Assembly (NCBI GenBank): GCA_021160355.1
Contig: JAGHCS010000176.1
Span: 1 to 6,936, forward strand
Direction of reading: 5' to 3'
Source of the DNA: Candidatus Cloacimonadota bacterium
GTDB taxonomy: Bacteria; Cloacimonadota; Cloacimonadia; JGIOTU-2
DNA: 6,936 nt
The notes under the pieces were generated by a model. That model had not been told where the DNA came from, did not search any database, and worked only from the letters and a program-made list of their open reading frames with translations. Below are positions 1 through 6,936 of this stretch, piece after piece. The position numbers and the translations under genes are program-made. Within the stretch, counting starts at the first letter, position 1. Every line of letters starts with the position of its first letter.

Positions 1-282
1 GTCATTGATATTTCAGACATTACTCAACCGGAGCTGGTTTACAGTTATGATACTTCCGGATATGCTCAAAGAATAGATGTAGAGGGGGATTATCTCGTTG
101 TTGCTTCCGGTGGCGGGGGAGTGTACTTGTTTGATATAAAAGACAGAGCAAGACCGGAATTTGCCGACCGATGGGATGATTCGGATATCGGCTACACATA
201 TGATGTAGATATGGATAATGGGGAAGTTTTTGTTGCAACACGCGAGGGTGTATATCGTATGATAATAATTAATGATAAATAA
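1..282 (+). CDS. LVIVD-repeat beta-propeller protein, C-terminal part
   Basis: The gene enters from the left edge; frame 1 is open for 93 codons and ends at TAA 280-282. The visible protein shows two copies of an LVIVD-type repeat about 42-44 residues apart. Each has a 'DI.D...P.' strand and turn (D3-P10 and D45-P52), then a 'GY' (20-21 and 64-65), then a 'V.....V.A' strand (27-35 and 69-79). A third strand start follows (GVY, 83-85). LVIVD repeats are known to form beta-propellers in secreted or surface bacterial proteins, probably for binding rather than catalysis. The protein ends on the last propeller strand with no sorting domain, so if exported it is not anchored by a type A sorting tail; its N-terminus and any signal peptide are outside the window. 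The next gene starts 15 bases after the stop, suggesting cotranscription. The family call is fairly secure; ligand and role are unknown. Confidence 0.75.
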   Translation, partial: VIDISDITQPELVYSYDTSGYAQRIDVEGDYLVVASGGGGVYLFDIKDRARPEFADRWDDSDIGYTYDVDMDNGEVFVATREGVYRMIIINDK

Positions 283-287
283 ATAAC

Positions 288-292
288 AAGGA
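288..292 (+). promoter_or_regulatory. Ribosome binding site of the large C25 gene
   Basis: AAGGA lies 5 bases before the ATG at 298 and just after the stop of the upstream gene. It supports that ATG, which also begins a clean signal peptide. The 15-base gap is too short for an obvious separate promoter, so translation probably uses a shared transcript. Confidence 0.6.
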
Positions 293-297
293 TAAAA

Positions 298-3200
298 ATG
301 AAAAAAATTCTTATAGTGTTTGTTTTATGTTTTTTAAGTTTTTCAACTGTTTATGCCTTAATTACTGATCCTGTGGCTATTTCTCAAGACGAAAATGTGT
401 TGAAATGTCAATTTTCCGATTTGCGTGTATCCGAACTTAGCTTTAAACTTCCAGAGTTTGAGCAGACCCCACTGTATGAAAAGAATGTGAAATACACTAA
501 AATCACTCTCCCGTCCGAAGGAGCATTAGTGCTCGAAGGATATCCAGATCTTCCTGTCATCAGCAGGTTAATTGCTATTCCTTCTCAAGGTTCAGTAAGT
601 TATGAAATTACAAATATCTATGAAGAGGTTCTTTCAAATGTTGAGATTTATCCATATCAGGGAGATTCCAGGACGGTTGAAAATTTCCTTAGGAATGAAA
701 AAGTCTACAATGGGAATAAACCCTTTCCTTCAGAAATTATTACTGTTTCAGAACCTCAGATTTTGCGGGATCTTCGCCTTGTCCGCGTGACTATCCAACC
801 ATTCCAATATTTCCCCGAAACAAAAGAACTGAGAATCATAAAAAATGCTGATATACGCGTAACAACATCAGGCACTGGTGGAGCAAACGAGAAGTTTTCA
901 CAAAGAAAAATTTCACGTGCTTTTGAACCCATTTATAAATCAATGGTTCTGAACTATGACGAGCTTTTCAGAGATGTTGAGTACCAGGAACCCTCCTATT
1001 TATTTATCTATCCAACCGATAATACAGTTTTAACTTATCTTTCCTTAATTACCGAATGGAAACATCAAAAGGGATTCCATGTTGAGACTACTGATCTTGC
1101 GCATACGGGTTCGAGTTCCTCAGCAATAAAAACTTTTATACAGAATGCTTATAATACTTGGGCATATCCTCCGGAATTCGTTTGTCTTGTAGGTGATGCT
1201 GATGGTTCTTATAATATTCCAACTGGATACTATTCTGGGGAAGGTGACCAGTATTATGCATTGCTGGAAGGTGGTGACATCCTGGCTGATGTTATTATTG
1301 GAAGACTCTCATTTAACTCAATTCTCGAATTTCAAACAATTATATCAAAAATACTGAACTATGAAAAAACTCCTTATATGGCAAATACAGATTGGTATAA
1401 GAAGGCATTACTCGTTGGTGACCCTTCTTCTTCAGGACCTTCATGCATCTCTACATGCAAGTTTGTTAAAGAGGTAATGCTTGAATATTCACACGGCTAC
1501 GTATTTGATGAAATCTATTCAAATCCATTTGTTTCAGGGATCGCAAACTCTATCAATAATGGTGTAAGTTATTTTCATTACCGTGGGTATTACGGCATGA
1601 GCCAATGGGGTAATAATAACATATCAAATCTCTCAAACGGTTATCTTCTTCCATTTGTAGTTATTCCAACATGTGGAACAGGTGATTTTCAAGGAACAAC
1701 CGGACGTTCTGAATATTTTTTGAAAGTTGGTTCTCCATCAACTCCAAAAGGTGCAATTGCTGCAATCGGCACTGCAACGCTCAGTACCCATACATGTTTT
1801 AATAATACTATCTCAGCGGGTGTTTTTAACGGCGTATTTCGAGATAAAATATTTAACCCAGGTGGTGCATTAGTCAGATCTAAAATCAGCTTATTTAATA
1901 GTTATCCTACAAATCCTAATAACTGGGTTGATAAGTTTTCTTATTGGAATAATCTTATGGGTGATCCCGGCATGGAATTATGGACAGGTGTACCTATTCA
2001 GTTGAGTGTTACCCATCCCTCCACTGTCCCGGTCGGAACGAATACTATCGAGATTACTGTAAAGAATATTCATGGTTTTGCGCTTGAGGGTGCATGGGTC
2101 ACGATTTATCAGCAGGGTGATAATATCTTTGAAAGCGGTTATACCGATGCAAATGGTAAAGTAATTTTACCAATTAACACATCTATTCTTGATGATGTAA
2201 CTGTAACTGTTACGAAACATGACCATATTCCTTATATTTCTGAATTTAGTATTGCTCAGGCAAATAGTTTTGCAAGTGTTTGTCATATAGTTGTAGATGA
2301 TGATAATACAGGGACTTCTTCCGGTAATAATAACGCACTTGTAAATCCGGGAGAAGACATAGAATTGATTATCAGTTTGAAAAATCATGGAACGAATGAT
2401 CTTCATAGTGTTACTGCAACACTTACTACAAACACTCCTGGAATTACTATCACAGATGGTACTGAGGATTACGGAACTATTCTATCTAACCAGACTGTGC
2501 TTTGCGCAGATGATTTTGACTTTTCTGTTGATGCTGATGTTCTTGGAGGAACTGAAATATCATTTGAACTCATCATTACGGATAGTGCTTCAAACGAGTG
2601 GAAAGAATGGTTTTCAATACCCGTTGATGGTGCGAATCTTGATTTTGTAGAGTGTGCAATTATCGATGGAAATGATGGTATATTAAGTCCTGGTGAAACG
2701 GCACAAGCAATTATTACACTAAGAAATTCCGGAACAGTAACTGCATATGCTGTCGATGGAATTCTTCATAGCGATGATGATAATATAGTAATTGATGACA
2801 GTCTTGGATATTGGGGTTTGATAAATGCGAATAATATAGCTGCAAATAATGCAAATACTTTTCAAGTTGCTGCAGATACTCAGATCATACCGGGTACTCA
2901 GTTTCAATTACCTCTTCATTTATCGAATGTTGATGGATATGATGATAATGTTATCGTTACACTTGAAGTCGGAATCGTTGATGTTGGGGATCCATTAGGA
3001 CCAGATCAATATGGTTATTATTGTTATGATGATGGAGATTCTGATTATAGCATTGCTCCTTTCTACTCATGGGTAGAGATTGATCCGGATTTGGGGGGGA
3101 ACGGTACGATCTTAAACCTATATGATAATGGAGATGATGGTGATATCGAAACGATTGAAATTCCATTTAACATGACATTCTATGGACGTTTTTATCACTA

Positions 3201-5736
3201 TATCACAGTATGTACGAATGGATGGCTTGCCCCTGGTGGAAGCGAAGAATTTGCTTTTATGAATAGACCGATTCCTGAACTGTTAGGACCTTCACCAATG
3301 ATCGCAGCTTTTTGGGATGATCTGAAAACATCTTCGAGTGGAAATATATGTTATAAATATGACAGCAGCTCACACTATTTTGTTGTAGAATGGTCTCATT
3401 CGAGAAATGATTATAATAATGCAGAAGAAACTTTCGAAGTTATTATCTTTGATCCTACTTACTACCCAACCCCGACTGGAGATTCTGAGATATTAGTACA
3501 ATACAAGGTTTTCAATAATGTAAATGCAGGCTATTATTCCGGTGGCTATATTCAACATGGAGAATATGCAACGATTGGTCTGGAAGATCACACGGGAAAA
3601 GTTGGTCTGCAATACAGCTTTCGCAATCAATATCCTACAGCTGCGAAAACGCTGAGCAATGAATCTGCAATTTTGTTTACAACACGCGGTTCACAAATTC
3701 TTGATTCACCTATCGCAGGTGTTTCTCCTCTGGAATTCTACTTTGATCTTGATGTTGGGCAAACTAGTTCGGATGTCCTTAATATCACAAATACTGGAGA
3801 GTCCAATCTTATATATTCAATCGAAAAAGTGTATAATGATGATCGTGATGGGGGTGGTCCGGACAGCTATGGCTATGTGTGGACAGATTCAAATGAACCT
3901 GGTGGGCCCAATTATGATTGGATAGATATAAGCGGTATTGGAACTGAAGTAAGTTTTTCTCATAATGATGTCGCATCTGGTCCTTTTAATATTGGTTTTG
4001 ACTTTGATTTTTACGGAGAAACCTACAATGAATTCATTATCAGTCCGAACGGCTGGATTGGGTTCGGAGATGATTGGGACGATTATCATAATTATTCAAT
4101 CCCTCGAAACGATGCACCAAAACCAGCCATCTTCGGATTCTGGGATGATCTTGATCCTCTGCAGGGAGGAGATGTTTATTATTATTCAGATGGTGCTGAG
4201 AATTTGATAATTTGGTTTGACCATGTCATACATTATCCAGGAAATACAAACGGCACATATGATTTTCAAATAATTCTCTCAAGTGATAATACAATCAAAT
4301 ATCAGTATCGCTCATTGAGTGGAGCTCTTTCATCCTGTACTGTCGGTATCCAGAATTCAACGGGTTCAATTGGTCTGGAAGTCGTGTATAATGACAGCTA
4401 TCTGCAAAACAACCTAGCTGTTGAGTTTTATAGGGTGATAGATTGGCTTACTGTCGATCCGTTAAGTGGAATAATTTTTCAAAATGATGCCCAGACCATT
4501 GATATCATAGTGGATACGGATGATCTGGAAAATGGACAGAACTACCAGTGTGATCTATATCTCACCACAAATGATCCGAATCTCAACCAATTAGTAATAC
4601 CTGTGTATTTAACAGTGGGCAATATTGATCAAGGTACCGTGCTTGGAAATGTAACATTGCTTGGTGGTTCAGCAACAATGGATGAAGTTACTATTAATAT
4701 CGGGAGTATAACTCTTCATCCAAATGCATCAGGATATTTTGAAGTACTTGTTCCTATAGGAAACTACATATTTGAAGCAACATGCTCCGGGTATGATAGT
4801 TACGTCGAAGATATTGAAGTGTTGCTTGATCAAACTACACCAGTAAATCCAACCCTCGAATATACAGAAGCACCTGATGAAATATGGGTTGAGCTTTCAG
4901 AGGATTATCGTGCAACAGTTTTGTGGAATAGTGTATCCCAATATACCGAAACGAAGTTTTTCCAATCCTACACACTTGCCCGTCAAGTTGATTCGGGCAG
5001 TTGGATAATTATACAGGAAGGATTGCCCGACACAACGTATACGGATAATTTGTTCAATCAATCAGATGGTGAGTATAAATACGGCGTGAAAGCAGTGTAC
5101 GAATTCACGCAAAGTGAAATGACTCAATCTGAAATTGTGCCGATATTCCGTTTTGTAGATGTACAATTTGCATTTACGCTATCTAACGGACTGGAACCGG
5201 GTGGAATACATTTCACACTAACTGGATTGGATACAATTTATACACAAGTCTTTGAAGACACAACACATACAGATGGAATCTTGACTTATACGGATGTGTT
5301 CAAAACGGATTATCATCTCATCGCAGAAAAAGATGGATTTGAAACGATTGATGAGACGATTACAATTGATGATGAAACTACAAGTTTCGAATATACACTT
5401 CAATACGTTGTAGCTGTAGGAAATGAACCTGTTCCCCTTGTAAGTAAAATTGAGCAAAATTATCCTAATCCGTTCCATATATCCGGATTTTCCAGCGGTG
5501 GAACTGAGATCAATTATCATGTGCATAAGGCAGCTCAAGTTAAAGTAGAGATATTCAATATTAAAGGAGAACGTGTTGCCACTCTGGTCAATGAAAGAAT
5601 GATACCCGGTGTATATTCCACAACCTGGAATGGACTTGACGATCAAAATAAAGCAGTAAGTTCCGGTATCTATTTCTACAGACTGATGCTCGATAATGCA
5701 ACTATTGAAAGTAGAAAGTGTATTCTTATTAGATAA
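298..5736 (+). CDS. Multidomain gingipain-family (peptidase C25) surface protein with type A sorting domain
   Basis: The 1812-residue protein begins with a Sec signal peptide (KK, hydrophobic core 4-16, probable cleavage after V-Y-A20). Domains, by my reading: C25 propeptide about 21-225; C25 caspase-like domain about 233-562; Ig-like domain 565-655; two CARDB-like domains about 661-775 and 779-892; nidogen-like module 902-1131; a BACON-like Ig domain 1139-1441 split by a second nidogen-like module at about 1187-1378; carboxypeptidase-regulatory-like 1444-1521; FN3 1525-1616; a second regulatory-like domain about 1620-1702; type A sorting domain 1715-1812. Length and plan resemble Porphyromonas RgpA and Kgp (about 1700 residues: protease plus adhesin modules), though the adhesin modules differ. 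The family cleaves proteins after Arg or Lys, but here the catalytic His position is Tyr431 while Cys459 is kept, so activity is doubtful. The frame is uninterrupted. An outer-surface or secreted location is inferred. The domain class is secure, peptidase function is not. Confidence 0.9.
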   Translation: MKKILIVFVLCFLSFSTVYALITDPVAISQDENVLKCQFSDLRVSELSFKLPEFEQTPLYEKNVKYTKITLPSEGALVLEGYPDLPVISRLIAIPSQGSVSYEITNIYEEVLSNVEIYPYQGDSRTVENFLRNEKVYNGNKPFPSEIITVSEPQILRDLRLVRVTIQPFQYFPETKELRIIKNADIRVTTSGTGGANEKFSQRKISRAFEPIYKSMVLNYDELFRDVEYQEPSYLFIYPTDNTVLTYLSLITEWKHQKGFHVETTDLAHTGSSSSAIKTFIQNAYNTWAYPPEFVCLVGDADGSYNIPTGYYSGEGDQYYALLEGGDILADVIIGRLSFNSILEFQTIISKILNYEKTPYMANTDWYKKALLVGDPSSSGPSCISTCKFVKEVMLEYSHGYVFDEIYSNPFVSGIANSINNGVSYFHYRGYYGMSQWGNNNISNLSNGYLLPFVVIPTCGTGDFQGTTGRSEYFLKVGSPSTPKGAIAAIGTATLSTHTCFNNTISAGVFNGVFRDKIFNPGGALVRSKISLFNSYPTNPNNWVDKFSYWNNLMGDPGMELWTGVPIQLSVTHPSTVPVGTNTIEITVKNIHGFALEGAWVTIYQQGDNIFESGYTDANGKVILPINTSILDDVTVTVTKHDHIPYISEFSIAQANSFASVCHIVVDDDNTGTSSGNNNALVNPGEDIELIISLKNHGTNDLHSVTATLTTNTPGITITDGTEDYGTILSNQTVLCADDFDFSVDADVLGGTEISFELIITDSASNEWKEWFSIPVDGANLDFVECAIIDGNDGILSPGETAQAIITLRNSGTVTAYAVDGILHSDDDNIVIDDSLGYWGLINANNIAANNANTFQVAADTQIIPGTQFQLPLHLSNVDGYDDNVIVTLEVGIVDVGDPLGPDQYGYYCYDDGDSDYSIAPFYSWVEIDPDLGGNGTILNLYDNGDDGDIETIEIPFNMTFYGRFYHYITVCTNGWLAPGGSEEFAFMNRPIPELLGPSPMIAAFWDDLKTSSSGNICYKYDSSSHYFVVEWSHSRNDYNNAEETFEVIIFDPTYYPTPTGDSEILVQYKVFNNVNAGYYSGGYIQHGEYATIGLEDHTGKVGLQYSFRNQYPTAAKTLSNESAILFTTRGSQILDSPIAGVSPLEFYFDLDVGQTSSDVLNITNTGESNLIYSIEKVYNDDRDGGGPDSYGYVWTDSNEPGGPNYDWIDISGIGTEVSFSHNDVASGPFNIGFDFDFYGETYNEFIISPNGWIGFGDDWDDYHNYSIPRNDAPKPAIFGFWDDLDPLQGGDVYYYSDGAENLIIWFDHVIHYPGNTNGTYDFQIILSSDNTIKYQYRSLSGALSSCTVGIQNSTGSIGLEVVYNDSYLQNNLAVEFYRVIDWLTVDPLSGIIFQNDAQTIDIIVDTDDLENGQNYQCDLYLTTNDPNLNQLVIPVYLTVGNIDQGTVLGNVTLLGGSATMDEVTINIGSITLHPNASGYFEVLVPIGNYIFEATCSGYDSYVEDIEVLLDQTTPVNPTLEYTEAPDEIWVELSEDYRATVLWNSVSQYTETKFFQSYTLARQVDSGSWIIIQEGLPDTTYTDNLFNQSDGEYKYGVKAVYEFTQSEMTQSEIVPIFRFVDVQFAFTLSNGLEPGGIHFTLTGLDTIYTQVFEDTTHTDGILTYTDVFKTDYHLIAEKDGFETIDETITIDDETTSFEYTLQYVVAVGNEPVPLVSKIEQNYPNPFHISGFSSGGTEINYHVHKAAQVKVEIFNIKGERVATLVNERMIPGVYSTTWNGLDDQNKAVSSGIYFYRLMLDNATIESRKCILIR
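994..1983 (+). other. Peptidase C25 (caspase-like) domain with altered catalytic dyad
   Basis: Residues about 233-562 of the large protein. Recognisable family landmarks in order: a first Rossmann-like strand 'YLFIYP' (234-239); 'CLVGDAD' (296-302); 'DVIIGR' (331-336); 'LVGDPSSSG' (372-380); the catalytic-His region 'YRGYYGMSQWG' (428-438); the nucleophile region 'PTCGTGDF' (457-464); 'STHTCFNN' (496-503); and the closing 'NNLMGDPGMELWTG' (551-564). In gingipain R the first catalytic motif is 'YTGHGSETSWG' and the second contains 'CVNGDF'. The two proteins align without gaps in the first motif, placing Tyr431 on the catalytic His and Tyr432 on the following Gly. Cys459 aligns with the nucleophile. 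His427 and His498 are the nearby histidines that might substitute. Confidence 0.85.
3001..3690 (+). other. Nidogen-like beta-sandwich module 1
   Basis: Residues about 902-1131. It opens with 'PDQYGYYCYDDGD', then 'YSWVEI', 'FYG' (961-963), 'NGW' (974-976), 'FWDDL' (1005-1009), a 'G.ICYKYD' strand, and closes with 'AILFTT' (1124-1129). The 'FWDDL...G..YY' core recalls NIDO (nidogen extracellular) domains, and this module type recurs in surface proteins of uncultured FCB bacteria as I remember them. It probably serves in adhesion or spacing; the family name is a best guess from motifs. Confidence 0.55.
3712..4620 (+). other. BACON-like Ig domain interrupted by nidogen-like module 2
   Basis: Residues 1139-1178 read as the first strands of a BACON/choice-of-anchor Ig domain ('SPLEFYFDLDVGQTSSD', then 'ITNTGESNLIYSI'). 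The second half appears only at 1382-1441 ('DWLTVDPLSG', 'LTTNDPNLNQLVIPVYLTV'). Between them, about 1187-1378, sits a module with the same landmarks as module 1: 'PDSYGY' (1188-1193), 'YDWIDI', 'FYGE', 'NGW' (1251-1253), 'FWDDL' (1281-1285) and 'DVYYYSD'. The order suggests one domain nested in a loop of another. Boundaries are approximate. Confidence 0.55.
5440..5733 (+). other. C-terminal type A sorting domain (T9SS / FlgD-like Ig fold)
   Basis: Residues 1715-1812 contain the linker motif 'QNYPNPF' (1720-1726), the strands 'EINYHVHKAAQVKVEIFNIK', 'GERVATLVNE', 'PGVYSTTWNGLDDQNKAVSSG', and the ending 'IYFYRL ... SRKCILIR'. This is the standard layout of the Por secretion type A sorting domain, which directs proteins through the type IX system and is normally removed on anchoring. 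It sits at the exact C-terminus, as expected. The last residues (SRKCILIR) match the usual basic-hydrophobic end. Whether this organism has the T9SS machinery cannot be seen here. Confidence 0.85.
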
Positions 5737-5750
5737 ATATTGTATAAAAA

Positions 5751-5823
5751 TGCCACAAAGACAAGAAGGTCTTCTTAAAGGATTTGGTTATTTTATTCTT
5801 TGTGACTTAGGGCTTTCGTGGCA
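5751..5823 (+). repeat. Intergenic imperfect inverted repeat bounded by TGCCAC / GTGGCA
   Basis: The 122-base gap 5737-5858 contains a 73-base element whose ends are complementary: TGCCACAAAG (5751-5760) against CTTTCGTGGCA (5813-5823), ten pairs with one bulged C. A competing perfect 7-base pairing exists: CACAAAG (5754-5760) with CTTTGTG (5798-5804). A small hairpin AAGAAG-GT-CTTCTT lies at 5763-5776. No T-run follows on the plus strand, so it is not a textbook terminator for the upstream gene; a T5 run follows the element on the minus strand. It could be a dispersed intergenic repeat, a processing site or an mRNA 3' end stabiliser. The remainder of the gap is AT-rich with no feature I can support. 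Confidence 0.6.
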
Positions 5824-5844
5824 AATAAAAAAGTAAATAAATTT

Positions 5845-5850
5845 ACGGAG
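5845..5850 (+). promoter_or_regulatory. Ribosome binding site of the second C25 gene
   Basis: ACGGAG, with GGAG at 5847-5850, sits 8 bases before the ATG at 5859. It fixes that start, which is followed at once by a signal peptide (MKKFLIF...). Confidence 0.65.
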
Positions 5851-5858
5851 TTTTTATA

Positions 5859-6936
5859 ATGAAAAAGTTTTTGATCTTCACCATAGTTCTATTCGCATGT
5901 TCTACAGCTTTTACAGATGTTATTGAAAAAACTTACTATTTCGATGATCCCCATTTTGCCGAAATAGATGCACAATATCAGCTTATATCATTTGAATCAA
6001 CACTACAATCTGCACCGGCTGGAAATCCCTCTATTCCGTATTATGCAGTTTCATTGCTTCTACCTTTCGGACAGGAAGCATATCAAATTGAAGTAATTCC
6101 GGAAAACAAAACTGCAATTCCTGGAAATTATGAACTTTATCCAATGCAGCATGTACAGCCCTATTCAAAAGGTTCATCAGGTGAATTTGTGATAAATCAG
6201 GATATCTATAATGAAGCAAAACCCTATCCTGAATCCATACATGGGATGCTTTCAACTCATTATTTAAATGGCTATGGATTTGCTTTTACAACAATAACTC
6301 CTGTGGAATATATCCCGAAAGAAAAAAGTATTTCATATTATAAAAGCATTACAGTAAGAATCCACACAAAACATGAGAAAAATGAAGCGTATGTTGCAAT
6401 ACCGGCTTATATTTCCGATTCGAAAATAAATACTCTGAAACAGCTTGCACAGAATGATGAGATGTTTTCTTCATATCAACGCATCCAGCGTGACGGAGGG
6501 TATGAAATTTTGCTTATCACACCTGAAGCATTTATGAACGATTTCTCAGCTTTGATCGATATGTATCTAACACAGGGTTTAAGAACTGAGATTGTTACAA
6601 CACAAACGATTGCTACTTCTATGATCGGTGTTGACCTCCAGCAAAAGATAAGAAACTATATTATTCAAGAATATCAAAATAACGGAAACCTTTATGTGAT
6701 ACTTGGCGGAGATGATGAGCATATTCCGCATCGTGGTTTTTTCTGCGAAGTGCAGTCATCTTCTGTATATACTGATGATGATATTCCTGCTGATTTCTAT
6801 TATTCAGCACTTGACGGAACATGGAATGATGATGGAGACAATCTTTGGGGCGAAATAGGGGAAGATGATCTATTGCCGGATGTGTCTGTTGGAAGAATGT
6901 CATTCAGTAATTCTGCTGAACTGGCAAATATTCTCA
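5859..6936 (+). CDS. Second gingipain-family (C25) protein, N-terminal part
   Basis: The gene runs off the right edge; 359 codons are visible with no stop. The protein starts with a Sec signal peptide (MKKFLIFTIVLFACSTAF, cleavage probably near 18-20). 'LFAC' is a weak lipobox because of the Phe, so a lipoprotein is less likely. Residues about 20-200 look like a C25 propeptide: 'GNPSIP' (55-60) matches 'GYPDLP' (81-86) of the upstream protein, and 'YELYPMQ' and 'PYP' follow in the same order. From about 225 the C25 domain begins: 'YEILLITPEAF', then 'LYVILGGDDEHIP' (278-290), then 'EDDLLPDVSVGRMSF' (335-349). These correspond to 'CLVGDAD' and 'DVIIGR' upstream. The His and Cys motifs lie beyond the window, so activity cannot be judged. 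Similarity to the upstream protein is low, arguing against a recent duplication. It is probably a secreted peptidase in the same cluster. Confidence 0.82.
   Translation, partial: MKKFLIFTIVLFACSTAFTDVIEKTYYFDDPHFAEIDAQYQLISFESTLQSAPAGNPSIPYYAVSLLLPFGQEAYQIEVIPENKTAIPGNYELYPMQHVQPYSKGSSGEFVINQDIYNEAKPYPESIHGMLSTHYLNGYGFAFTTITPVEYIPKEKSISYYKSITVRIHTKHEKNEAYVAIPAYISDSKINTLKQLAQNDEMFSSYQRIQRDGGYEILLITPEAFMNDFSALIDMYLTQGLRTEIVTTQTIATSMIGVDLQQKIRNYIIQEYQNNGNLYVILGGDDEHIPHRGFFCEVQSSSVYTDDDIPADFYYSALDGTWNDDGDNLWGEIGEDDLLPDVSVGRMSFSNSAELANIL

Noticed and set aside
3841..3915. A frameshift or domain-fusion artefact where the BACON-like domain breaks off.
   Set aside because: The reading frame, codon use and the resumption of the domain downstream are all consistent with a genuine insertion.
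5218..5646. A 142-codon open frame on the minus strand within the large gene.
   Set aside because: It lies wholly antisense to the well-supported FN3/sorting-domain region, its product is rich in Cys, Ile and Ser with no recognisable motif, and it has no supporting context.
5763..5776. AAGAAG-GT-CTTCTT as an intrinsic terminator.
   Set aside because: The stem is short and AT-rich with an almost closed loop, and it is followed by AAAGG, not a T-run.
5781..5805. A possible Bacteroidetes-type promoter (TTTG and TA-n-TTTG) before the second C25 gene.
   Set aside because: The TATTCTTTG match has three bases instead of two between TA and TTTG, the upstream TTTG is much too close, and it overlaps the inverted repeat.
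5892..5902. Lipobox (LFAC) making the second C25 protein a lipoprotein.
   Set aside because: Phe at -2 is atypical, and a normal signal peptidase I site near residues 18-20 fits better.

Overview
The window is an AT-rich stretch (roughly 35-40% GC by eye) with three consecutive plus-strand genes, all apparently encoding exported or cell-surface proteins. The signatures are a gingipain-type (C25) propeptide and peptidase domain, LVIVD repeats, strings of extracellular beta-sandwich modules, and a C-terminal 'NYPNPF ... GIYFYRL' type A sorting domain of the type IX secretion (Por) family. These point to the Fibrobacteres-Chlorobi-Bacteroidetes (FCB) superphylum. The module combination resembles what I remember from Cloacimonadota-like and other uncultured FCB lineages, but the phylum is an inference and no marker gene is present.

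Layout: 1-282 is the 3' end of a gene for an LVIVD-repeat beta-propeller protein. After 15 bases, 298-5736 encodes a 1812-residue multidomain C25 (gingipain-family) protein. Its order is signal peptide, C25 propeptide, C25 caspase-like domain, Ig-like domain, two CARDB-like domains, a nidogen-like module, a BACON-like Ig domain interrupted by a second nidogen-like module, a carboxypeptidase-regulatory-like domain, FN3, a second regulatory-like domain and the type A sorting domain. A 122-base gap (5737-5858) carries a 73-base imperfect inverted repeat. From 5859 a second, diverged C25-family protein begins and runs off the window after 359 codons.

How they may work together: the genes are codirectional and the first two are closely spaced, so an operon for secreted or surface-anchored proteins is likely. 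The large C25 protein keeps the nucleophile-position Cys459, but the usual Gly-His-Gly of the family reads Gly-Tyr-Tyr (430-432). It may therefore be a pseudoprotease/adhesin or use a different histidine. The second C25 gene could be the active partner, but its active site lies beyond the window. No RNA gene, CRISPR array or mobile element was seen.
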